Shown: one piece after another, positions 51,746-59,244 of the stretch
How the letters are laid out: each line of letters begins with the position of its first letter
Position numbering within the stretch: position 1 is the stretch's first letter
Translations under genes and position numbers: made by a program
Source of the DNA: Candidatus Nitrosopelagicus brevis
GTDB lineage: Archaea > Thermoproteota > Nitrososphaeria > Nitrososphaerales > Nitrosopumilaceae
DNA length: 64,000 nt
Reading direction: 5' to 3'
Assembly: GCF_000812185.1 (NCBI RefSeq)
Contig: NZ_CP007026.1
Span: forward strand, 935,107 to 999,106
The notes under the pieces: model-generated
Told to the model about the DNA's origin: nothing
The model's database searches: none
What the model saw: the letters and a program-made list of their open reading frames with translations, nothing else

Positions 51746-52260
51746 TTTTGAGTATCACTTGCTGGAGATGTTGTCATTCCACCAAGTAATTTATCGATTT
51801 CATAGATTGCAAGTTTATCACGGCCTATAAGATTGAATTTTTGAAGTATGTCTTCAAATTGTTGTTCTTCTTCAATCTGTTCGTTTACAAAGAATTGCAA
51901 GAATGTAATTGTATTATGATCCTTATCTTTGGTAGCCAAGTCAACCATGTGGTTTATCGCTTTTGTGACACCCTGCTCATTTGATAGTGCAATTTTACAT
52001 ATTGCTTCTAAAGATTTGTAAGTTTTTGGTGGTTGTTTTACTCCAGGAATGATTGCGCTCATACATTGGCCATTAACAAAATTCACAAATTTTAGCATAT
52101 GTTGATGCTCTTCTTGTGCTTGAGCATGGAAAAATTTTGCAGCTCCATCATAACCAGTGATATCACACCATGATGCTGCAGAAAGATATGCATTTGCAGC
52201 GTTTGCTTCCATTTCAATTTGCTTGTTTAGTGCTTTGACTAAAGGTGCAGATATTTTCAT
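51742..52260 (-). CDS. Ferritin (non-haem)
   Basis: About 172 aa from ATG 52260 (MKISAPLVKALNKQIEMEANAANAY); a GTA-bearing ATG at 52269 is also in frame. A four-helix ferritin: EMEANAANAYL, AQEEHQHMLKFV and NEQIEEEQQFEDIL carry the ferroxidase residues of FtnA. A TATA box (GTATTTTAAC on the minus strand, 52281-52290) at -25 supports the 52260 start. Stores iron; overlaps the convergent acyltransferase by 4 nt. Confidence 0.93.
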   Translation of the reverse strand: MKISAPLVKALNKQIEMEANAANAYLSAASWCDITGYDGAAKFFHAQAQEEHQHMLKFVNFVNGQCMSAIIPGVKQPPKTYKSLEAICKIALSNEQGVTKAINHMVDLATKDKDHNTITFLQFFVNEQIEEEQQFEDILQKFNLIGRDKLAIYEIDKLLGGMTTSPASDTQN

Positions 52261-52312
52261 ACAGTACATTATTCTCTAGAGTTAAAATACTTCTCGAAAA
52301 TTACCCTTACCT

Positions 52313-52330
52313 AATTACGCTAAGCTAATT
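52313..52330. promoter_or_regulatory. Quasi-palindrome between ferritin and PLP-rhodanese genes
   Basis: AATTACGCTAAGCTAATT contains the palindrome GCT-A-AGC and flanking AATTA/TAATT arms. It lies between the two divergent promoters, the ferritin TATA (52281-52290) and the TTCTAAATTG element (52338-52347) of the PLP gene, so one regulator could reach both. Evidence is sequence symmetry only. Confidence 0.35.
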
Positions 52331-52367
52331 GCAAAAGTTCTAAATTGAACCTCAATTATGCAATCAT

Positions 52368-53909
52368 ATGTCCGATAGTGCACTAATGGAAAAATTTGAA
52401 CAAGAAGTTTGGTCCAAAGTTCCTCATAGAGAAGAAAAAGATGGCAAAGTGGAGATTGTTAATGCCACACCATTAACTGATCTTACTGAGGATTTGAAAG
52501 AATGTGCAAAAACAGTATACGATGTGGACATTAGTGGAAAAGATTTCAAGGTTTATGGAAAATTTGATGGCACATTACTAACAGGCTCAATCAAGGTAAG
52601 ACCAGCCGTTAACATTATTCACGATGCAATAACTACTGGCAAGATTACATCAGGAACAACTGTAATTGAAGCCACTTCAGGAAACTTTGGAATTGCATTA
52701 GGATTATTATCAAAAATTGGCGTAACTGCAATTGCACTTGTATCAAGAAAACTTCAGGAAGGAGTTTTCAAAGAATTAAGAAATGGGAATATTCGAATTA
52801 TGGATTTAGATATGGACATTTGTCCTGCACCTGGAATGGAAAGTAAACAAGATGAGTTGGTTGCAAAAGCTACTGCAGCAAATGTTCGTTCTCAAATGAT
52901 TGAGCTTGGATTTGAACCTGAAACCTTTGATAATAACATTGCAGACATTGAAACACTTTTAGCTAAAAAAGACATAATCAATTTAGCAAAATTCCTTGCA
53001 AAAATTTACAATTTATTTTGTCCAGAACAGTATGATAATGATCTTAACGTTGATGCACATAGAACTGTAACAGGTGTTGAAATTGATCAACAATTACATG
53101 AAAATGGAGAATCATTAGAAAATTTCAATATTGTTTGTACATTTGGAACAGGTGGAACATCTGGCGGTCTAAGTAGATACTTTGATGAAAAGTATGGTAA
53201 GAAAGGTGTTCATGTAATATTTCCTCCTGACCAACAAGATGTTGCAGGTATAAGAACAGTAGGTAATGCAGATGGTCTGAAATATTATGATCCAGAAAAA
53301 TATGCAGGTAAACATCAAATTGACTTTGAGCAAGCAAAACCATTATTGAAATTCTTTGTTGACAAAGGTCATGATATGGGAGAAAGTAGTGCTCTTGAAC
53401 TTTATGCAGCATTACAAATGATATACAATAATGGAGGAAACTATGTTGTTATGATTTGTGATGGAATTGGAAAATATAGAAAGAATTTTGAAAAGATTGG
53501 AAATAGTATTACACCAAATCAAGTATCACAACAAGATGTTTCATCAAGTGCAAATGACTATGATAAAGTGATATGGATTCATACTCAATATACCCCAAAA
53601 GAAGAAGGAATTGAATTATTGGCAAAATCTCTTGGAATCGATAAGAGTAAGATTATAGTTCCAAATGCCAGAACAGCACAAGAATTGCTATCTGGACAGC
53701 AGGTTCCTGAAGAAATTGACCAAGCATTACAAGAATCACAAGGAAAATCACTCATGGTTTGTATGGCAGGCAGAACATCGCTAATGGCCGCAAACGTTCT
53801 AGCCGACAAAGGAATTCAGACTGACAGTCTAACTGGAGGCATTACAGGACTTCCTGAGAGTCAGACCAAAGATTTGTCAGAGATAATAGAACAAGCCTCA
53901 CAATTCTGA
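52368..53909 (+). CDS. Cysteine-synthase-like PLP enzyme fused to a rhodanese domain
   Basis: A 513-aa two-part protein. Residues 30-385 are a fold-type II PLP enzyme with the lysine K76 in LLTGSIKVRP, the TSGNFGIALG substrate loop and GTGGTSGG phosphate loop. An insertion at about 150-230 (rich in CPAPGMESKQDELVAK) is not typical of CysK. Residues 395-513 resemble a rhodanese domain with active-site loop VCMAGRTS (C465) and LTGGI. It could produce or relay sulfur on cysteine metabolism. Divergent from ferritin; a TATA-like element at -25. Confidence 0.75.
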   Translation: MSDSALMEKFEQEVWSKVPHREEKDGKVEIVNATPLTDLTEDLKECAKTVYDVDISGKDFKVYGKFDGTLLTGSIKVRPAVNIIHDAITTGKITSGTTVIEATSGNFGIALGLLSKIGVTAIALVSRKLQEGVFKELRNGNIRIMDLDMDICPAPGMESKQDELVAKATAANVRSQMIELGFEPETFDNNIADIETLLAKKDIINLAKFLAKIYNLFCPEQYDNDLNVDAHRTVTGVEIDQQLHENGESLENFNIVCTFGTGGTSGGLSRYFDEKYGKKGVHVIFPPDQQDVAGIRTVGNADGLKYYDPEKYAGKHQIDFEQAKPLLKFFVDKGHDMGESSALELYAALQMIYNNGGNYVVMICDGIGKYRKNFEKIGNSITPNQVSQQDVSSSANDYDKVIWIHTQYTPKEEGIELLAKSLGIDKSKIIVPNARTAQELLSGQQVPEEIDQALQESQGKSLMVCMAGRTSLMAANVLADKGIQTDSLTGGITGLPESQTKDLSEIIEQASQF

Positions 53910-53942
53910 TATTTTTATACATAATCTAAATAATAGAGATTT

Positions 53943-54395
53943 ATGAAGTGTCTTTCAATTTGTCAACCATTTGCAGAATTAATTATTCAAGGTAAAAAAA
54001 CAATTGAGTTACGAAAATGGAATACAAAATTTCGAGGGGAGTTTTTAGTTCATGCTGCCAAAAATATACTTGAAGATGATTGTAAACGAATGAAGATTTC
54101 ACCAAAAGCAGTAACTACAGGTGCCATAATTGGTAAAGTGAATTTAGTAGATGTTAAAAAATATGATTCAGATAAAGAACTCAAAGCAGACAAGAAAAAA
54201 CATTATTCAATTTCAGATAATACAAAAAATAAGTATGGATTTATTTTAGAAAAACCAAAAAAATTACGAGTTCCTATAGAATATCTTGGAAAATTAAATT
54301 TCTTTGAATTTCATCCAGATGAGATAAAAAATAATGATGTCAAATTAGATCTTTTTGAAGAAGAACATCGGTATATGTGGATAAACCGTCATTAA
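53943..54395 (+). CDS. ASCH-domain protein
   Basis: A 150-aa protein starting MKCLSICQPFAELIIQGKKTIELRKW, the ASCH (PUA-like) signature with GxKxxExR-like end (GKKTIELRKW). It likely binds RNA or a nucleotide; YT521-B-type and ASCH proteins have been linked to RNA. GAIIGKVNLVDVKKYD is the second strand pair. Function unassigned. Confidence 0.85.
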   Translation: MKCLSICQPFAELIIQGKKTIELRKWNTKFRGEFLVHAAKNILEDDCKRMKISPKAVTTGAIIGKVNLVDVKKYDSDKELKADKKKHYSISDNTKNKYGFILEKPKKLRVPIEYLGKLNFFEFHPDEIKNNDVKLDLFEEEHRYMWINRH

Positions 54396-54423
54396 TTGTA
54401 ATATCAGACTGAAATCAAACCCA

Positions 54424-54436
54424 TGTATATATAAAG
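54424..54436 (+). promoter_or_regulatory. Strong TATA box of the TBP gene
   Basis: TGTATATATAAAG is the most consensus-like TATA element in the window, centred about 28 nt before the tbp ATG at 54458. The product would bind such a site, so autoregulation is plausible. Confidence 0.65.
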
Positions 54437-54457
54437 GGAGTATTTAAAAGAGTAGAA

Positions 54458-55021
54458 ATGCCACAGACAAAACCAATTGTAAGTGTAGAAAACGTGGTCG
54501 CTTCAGCGTCAGTTGATCAAAAAGTAGATCTTAATGATATTACTAAAAAATTTCCTGATACCGAGTACCACCCAGATCAATTTCCAGGATTAGTATTCAG
54601 ATTGGAAAGTCCAAGAACTGCTACACTAATTTTTAGAACTGGTAAAATGGTATGTACCGGAGCAAAATCTGAAGAGATGGCAGTAAAAGCTGTTCAAACA
54701 GTTGTAAAACAATTACGTAAAGGAGGTATCAAAATTAAGAAAGATGCAGTCATTACAGTTCAAAATATTGTTGCAGCAATTAATCTAGGTGGCAAAATTC
54801 ACTTAGAACAAGCAGCAAGAAAATTGCCAAGAAGTATGTACGAACCCGAACAATTCCCAGGTTTGATTCACAGAATGCTTGATCCAAAAACAGTAATTCT
54901 ATTGTTTGCATCAGGCAAACTTGTATGCACAGGGGCTAAAAAAGAAGCAGATGTGTATAGATCCGTACATAACCTACATTCCACATTAGAAGAAAAAGAA
55001 TTAATGATCTACGACGCGTAG
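54458..55021 (+). CDS. tbp: TATA-box-binding protein
   Basis: A 187-aa archaeal TBP made of two direct repeats of the saddle fold (about 7-95 and 97-187). Repeats are visible as FPGLVFRLESPRTATLIFRTGKMVCTGAKS and FPGLIHRMLDPKTVILLFASGKLVCTGAKK, where the stem-loop contacts TFB and the concave face contacts DNA. Length is that of a normal archaeal TBP. Confidence 0.97.
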   Translation: MPQTKPIVSVENVVASASVDQKVDLNDITKKFPDTEYHPDQFPGLVFRLESPRTATLIFRTGKMVCTGAKSEEMAVKAVQTVVKQLRKGGIKIKKDAVITVQNIVAAINLGGKIHLEQAARKLPRSMYEPEQFPGLIHRMLDPKTVILLFASGKLVCTGAKKEADVYRSVHNLHSTLEEKELMIYDA

Positions 55022-55045
55022 ATTCTCCAATTCTATTTATTATTT

Positions 55046-55405
55046 TTAAATTTTCTTTAACTCATCCTCAATCTCAATTAGAGATTTGTTTTTTGGATCT
55101 AATTCTTTTATTTTATTGCAACACTCAATTACTTTTTCTTTGTTTTTTAGATTAAGATATACACTAGCTTTGATTGCTAAAGCATCAAGATCAAACATTC
55201 CAATTTCTAGAGTTTTATCCATATACTCTAATGTCTTTTCAGGATTACCTTTGATGTAATAGATTGTTCCAATGATAAATGCAATATCAGGGTCGTGTTC
55301 AAGTCCTTTTTCAATTCCATGTCCGTATTCTAGTGCCTCATCGTATTTCTTTTTCTTAACAAGTGTTCGAAGACGACGTCGTGGATTATTAAATAGACCA
55401 GTCAA
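55046..55405 (-). CDS. TPR-repeat protein
   Basis: A 119-aa helical protein with three TPR-like units: KKKYDEALEYGHGIEKGLEHDPD, IAFIIGTIYYIKGNPEKTLEYMDKTLEIGM and DALAIKASVYLNLKNKEKVIECCNKIKELDPKN. It is basic at the N-terminus (NNPRRRLRTLVKKKK). It ends the minus-strand pentose-phosphate operon, 13 nt after transaldolase. A scaffolding role is likely, but partners are unknown. Confidence 0.7.
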   Translation of the reverse strand: MTGLFNNPRRRLRTLVKKKKYDEALEYGHGIEKGLEHDPDIAFIIGTIYYIKGNPEKTLEYMDKTLEIGMFDLDALAIKASVYLNLKNKEKVIECCNKIKELDPKNKSLIEIEDELKKI

Positions 55406-55418
55406 GTGTTAATCAAAA

Positions 55419-56081
55419 TTATGCTTTATTTGATAGCTCAGACTGGAGTTTATTCCAGTCGGCAAGAAATGCTTTGAGACCCTTATCAGTTAATGAATGA
55501 CCGAGCATTTTAGCTAATACCGCAGCAGGCAAAGTTACAACATCAGCGCCAATTTTTGCAGCATCTACAACATGCTGTGGATGTCGTACGCTAGCAACAA
55601 GAATTTCGGTTTTAAAATCATAATTTGAGAAAACTTGTTTGATTTCTCTAATTAGGTCCATACCAGTATGGCCAATATCATCTAGTCTTCCAATGAAAGG
55701 ACTGACATATTTGGCTCCTGCTTTTGCTGCAAGAAGAGCTTGGTTTGCTGAAAATACAAGTGTGACATTAACAGGTATTCCCTGTTCTGAAAAACTCTTA
55801 CAAGCTTTTAGTCCATCGCCGGTCATTGGACATTTTACTACAACATGTTCACCATATTCTCGGAGTTTTTTTCCTTCCTCCATCATTCCATCATAATCAG
55901 TGCTTACAACTTCTAAACTAACATCACCTTTGATTATTCTAGTTATTTCTTCCATTGCAGCATGTGGATCACCACCTTCCTTTGCAAGCAAAGAAGGGTT
56001 TGTGGTAATTCCATCTAACAAACCCATATCGTTGTATTTTCTAATATCATCAATGTTTGCTGTATCGAGGAAAATTTTCAT
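55419..56081 (-). CDS. tal: Transaldolase (short, MipB/TalC-type)
   Basis: A 220-aa enzyme of the short transaldolase group, similar to fructose-6-phosphate aldolase. MKIFLDTANIDDIRKYNDMGLLDGITTNPSLLAKEG is the characteristic start, and the catalytic lysine is in GAKYVSPFIGRLDD. Overlaps transketolase C by 4 nt (ATGA). It transfers dihydroxyacetone units between sugar phosphates in the non-oxidative pentose phosphate pathway. Confidence 0.93.
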   Translation of the reverse strand: MKIFLDTANIDDIRKYNDMGLLDGITTNPSLLAKEGGDPHAAMEEITRIIKGDVSLEVVSTDYDGMMEEGKKLREYGEHVVVKCPMTGDGLKACKSFSEQGIPVNVTLVFSANQALLAAKAGAKYVSPFIGRLDDIGHTGMDLIREIKQVFSNYDFKTEILVASVRHPQHVVDAAKIGADVVTLPAAVLAKMLGHSLTDKGLKAFLADWNKLQSELSNKA

Positions 56082-57046
56082 TGTTTACTACGGATATCCT
56101 TGACAGTTTTTTCTATATTAATTGATGTGATGCCATGTTTTTCCAATAATTGTGGAATTTCATTATCACGAGCAGATTCACCAAATTTGTCCTGTGCACC
56201 AATTCTACGTATAGGAACAGGATATGACTCAGAAACAACTTCAGTCACAGCAGAACCAAATCCGCCCATTACATTATGTTCTTCACAGGTAACGATTCCA
56301 CCGGTTTCTCGTGCAGCTTTTTCTAAGATATCTTTGTCAATTGGTTTTATTGTGAAACAATCAATCACTCTACATGAAATACCAGCTTGTTGAAGTTTAT
56401 CAGCTGCATCTAAAGCCATCTTTACTGTAATTCCAGTAGCAGCTATTGTGCAATCATTTCCATCTCTTAGCGTTATACCTTTTCCAATTTCAAATTCTTG
56501 AGAATCAGAATAGACAGTTGGGACTTTAGATCTTGCCATTCTCATGTAAAATGGACCATAAATTTGTGCGATATTTTTTGTTAGTTTTGATACAGCAACA
56601 GCATCAGCAGGAATTAGAACTTTCATGTTTGGAATCACGCGCATGATTGCAATATCTTCAATTGTTTGATGAGAACCACCATCAGGTCCAACAGATAATC
56701 CACCGTGAGAAGTTACAAGTTTTACATTCAAGCCTTTTTTTTCTCCTCTTGAGGGATATGCAATTGAATTTCTTATTTGATCAACACATCGTCCTGGTAA
56801 AAATATTGCATACGTACTTGCAAATGATGTTTTTCCAGAATAAGCTAATCCTGCAGCAACAGATACTAAATTTGCTTCAGCTATTCCTACGTTAAAAAAT
56901 CTATCAGGAAAATTTTTTCCAAATCCAGATGTTTTTAATGAATCAGTTGTATCTGCACCTAAAACAACAATATTTCTGTCTTGTTCACCTAATTCATTTA
57001 ATGCTTTTCCATATGCAGTTCGCATATCACCAAATTCATCAGTCAT
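56078..57046 (-). CDS. Transketolase C-terminal subunit
   Basis: A 322-aa protein with the pyrimidine-binding and C-terminal domains of transketolase: GIAEANLVSVAAGLAYSGKTSFASTYAIF (Glu of the TPP site) and VVTCEEHNVMGGFGSAVTEVV. With the neighbouring N-terminal protein it makes a split transketolase, as in many archaea. Its start overlaps the upstream gene's stop (ATGA). Confidence 0.94.
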   Translation of the reverse strand: MTDEFGDMRTAYGKALNELGEQDRNIVVLGADTTDSLKTSGFGKNFPDRFFNVGIAEANLVSVAAGLAYSGKTSFASTYAIFLPGRCVDQIRNSIAYPSRGEKKGLNVKLVTSHGGLSVGPDGGSHQTIEDIAIMRVIPNMKVLIPADAVAVSKLTKNIAQIYGPFYMRMARSKVPTVYSDSQEFEIGKGITLRDGNDCTIAATGITVKMALDAADKLQQAGISCRVIDCFTIKPIDKDILEKAARETGGIVTCEEHNVMGGFGSAVTEVVSESYPVPIRRIGAQDKFGESARDNEIPQLLEKHGITSINIEKTVKDIRSKQ

Positions 57047-58710
57047 TGAAATCCAAGCTCCGTTGCTATTTGTTGTAATTCATCTTTTTTCTTGCCTATA
57101 ACATGCAAGTCAATCCATTTGTTAACCAATTCAGTACCTCCGAGTTCATTTGCTTTTTGAATTAACAATTTTCGTCTCGTTCTTAATACTTGATTTCTAA
57201 ATTCTCTAATTACTAATCGAACATCAGTTTGACCAATTATAGCACTACCACCAACAAATACACGTGCACCATCTGCAAAGCATTGACCAATATTATCTAG
57301 AGTTACTCCACCATCAGCTTCTATGTACCCAGCAAAACCGTTTTCTTTCAAATTTATCATGAGGTTTTTTGTTTTTTCATGTGTGTTTTCAATATATTTT
57401 TGCCCTGATTTTCCAGGAACAACAGACATTACTATGATTTGATCAAGTGAAGAAATGAATTTTTTACTCCAATCAGGCATGGATGTATCAGGGTTTATTG
57501 CCAAGCCAACTCCAACTTTGTTTGATTTTAACAAATCATGTATTTCTCCAAAGCTTGATTCGTCACAAACTTCAGCATGAACAGTTACAATATCACTTCC
57601 TGCATCAATATAATTTTGAATTTGTCTAACAGGTTCATTAATCATAAGATGTGTATCAAATGGAATTACAGTTAGAGGTCTTAGCTCTTTAATTTTTGTA
57701 TGATCAAAAGTAGAATTTGGAACAAATTGACCATCCATTACATCCAGATGGATGTAATCAGCCCGTCCATCATCACATCGTTTTACTTCATTTTTCAGAT
57801 TAGTCATATCACCTGCAATTATAGATGGTGCAATCATAAATTGTGAATCTAATTCCTCATTAATCACAGGAACAAGTGTAGGGTGTGGAGCCTTTCCATG
57901 CCATTGTGGATTGTCCTCCATGTGTTCAACTGCTTTTCCTTTAATTGTTCGAGCTATAATGATTGATGGCATGCCTTTAACAGATTTTGCTCTGTTAAGT
58001 GCATCAGAAATTTGTTCAATTCTATGACCATCAACTTCTATTACATTCCAACCAAAGGAACGCCATTTATCACCAGTCTTCCATCTACTAGCATCTTTCC
58101 ACATTTCAGAAAGTTCATCACCATCTAGTGATTCATCAAGCGGCATGATTTTTTCAGTGTAAGAATCTTGTTGTATGAAATTTCTATCAAGAATTAGTGT
58201 TAGATTGTCAACATTGTATTTTGCAGCAGTCATTGCAGCTTCCCAAACTTGACCTTCGTCACTTTCACCATCACCCATTACTGTGAAAATGTGTGTATCT
58301 TTTTGATCAAGTTTTGCTGCCAATGCATTTCCAATTGAATAAGACAATCCAATACCTAAAGATCCACCACAAAATTCAACACCAGGACATTTTAGATCAG
58401 GATGACCTTGTAATTTACTTCCAAATTGTCGCAATGTATCTAATTGTGATTCCTCAAAATATCCAGCTACTGCCATGTTTGAAAATAAACCAGGAGAAGC
58501 ATGACCTTTTGATAAAATTAACTTATCTCGATCTTCCCATTCAGGATTTTTTGGGTCAAATTTTAAATGATTATAGAAAATGCAGCCCATGATTTCAGCC
58601 ATGGAAAATGAACCACCAGGATGACCTGAACCAGCAATTGAGGTTCCACGAATAACTAATTTTCTAGCTTGAAGAACATTTTTTTTAATTTGATAGTAAT
58701 TTAGGCCCAT
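57043..58710 (-). CDS. Transketolase N-subunit fused to ribulose-phosphate 3-epimerase
   Basis: A 555-aa bifunctional protein. Residues 1-285 are the TPP-binding half of transketolase (GSGHPGGSFSMAEI, SKGHASPGLFSNMA, GDGESDEGQVWEAAM at 147-161, DRN at 175-177). Residues 291-505 are a full ribulose-5-phosphate 3-epimerase: APSIIAGD with S296, H321 and D323 in HLDVMDG, H354 in THLMI, VPGKSGQ at 431-437, and D466 in EADGGVT. A 50-residue helical tail follows. No stop or frameshift separates the parts. First of the operon with transketolase C and transaldolase. Confidence 0.92.
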   Translation of the reverse strand: MGLNYYQIKKNVLQARKLVIRGTSIAGSGHPGGSFSMAEIMGCIFYNHLKFDPKNPEWEDRDKLILSKGHASPGLFSNMAVAGYFEESQLDTLRQFGSKLQGHPDLKCPGVEFCGGSLGIGLSYSIGNALAAKLDQKDTHIFTVMGDGESDEGQVWEAAMTAAKYNVDNLTLILDRNFIQQDSYTEKIMPLDESLDGDELSEMWKDASRWKTGDKWRSFGWNVIEVDGHRIEQISDALNRAKSVKGMPSIIIARTIKGKAVEHMEDNPQWHGKAPHPTLVPVINEELDSQFMIAPSIIAGDMTNLKNEVKRCDDGRADYIHLDVMDGQFVPNSTFDHTKIKELRPLTVIPFDTHLMINEPVRQIQNYIDAGSDIVTVHAEVCDESSFGEIHDLLKSNKVGVGLAINPDTSMPDWSKKFISSLDQIIVMSVVPGKSGQKYIENTHEKTKNLMINLKENGFAGYIEADGGVTLDNIGQCFADGARVFVGGSAIIGQTDVRLVIREFRNQVLRTRRKLLIQKANELGGTELVNKWIDLHVIGKKKDELQQIATELGFQ

Positions 58711-58785
58711 TTTGATTTATTGACCAATTTGATACTTTTAATTTTACACATGATCGTCCTCATCAAAAAATAGCCAGAATTACAT

Positions 58786-58797
58786 AAATAGCTATTT
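58786..58797. promoter_or_regulatory. Palindrome between the pentose-phosphate operon and the DCC gene
   Basis: AAATAGCTATTT is a perfect 12-bp palindrome in the 123-nt divergent promoter region. It lies just upstream of the DCC gene's TATA-like AAAATTTTAA (58801-58810, at about -26). Possible operator; an AT-rich chance palindrome cannot be excluded. Confidence 0.35.
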
Positions 58798-58833
58798 CCG
58801 AAAATTTTAATCTTCAAAGATCGTATCAAAAGT

Positions 58834-59220
58834 ATGGAATTTCACGATTCACTACCGCTCATGATTTATGATGACAAATGCTATGTTTGTATAAAATTTG
58901 CCAAGTTAATGAATTTCTTAGCAAAAGGGAAGTTACGTATGATCGGTCATTATACCGAATTTGGAGGGAAAATTAGAAAAGAAATTCTAGAAGATGATGC
59001 ATTAGAAATGTTCTGGTTTATTGATAAAGAAACAGCATATGGAGGAAGAGCCGCGATAATTCCCCTGTTATCAGCTATTTTGAGAGTTCATGGAAGAAAA
59101 TTCAACAAAGTAAGCATTCAAGAATCATGTGATATTGGATGTAAAGACTCACTTGCAGTATTTTTCCGCTCAGCCAGTTTAATTACGCATAGTAGAAAGA
59201 TCAGAATAAGCAATCTATAA
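58834..59220 (+). CDS. DCC-family thiol-disulfide oxidoreductase-like protein
   Basis: A 128-aa protein beginning MEFHDSLPLMIYDDKCYVCIKFAKL, with the DCC motif D-x2-C-x2-C (YDDKCYVC). The family (DUF393) is thioredoxin-like and of unknown substrate. There is a second cysteine pair near the end (SCDIGCKD). Function uncertain; followed after 24 nt by leucyl aminopeptidase. Confidence 0.8.
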   Translation: MEFHDSLPLMIYDDKCYVCIKFAKLMNFLAKGKLRMIGHYTEFGGKIRKEILEDDALEMFWFIDKETAYGGRAAIIPLLSAILRVHGRKFNKVSIQESCDIGCKDSLAVFFRSASLITHSRKIRISNL

Positions 59221-59244
59221 AAAAAGTATATTTTAGAAAAACAT

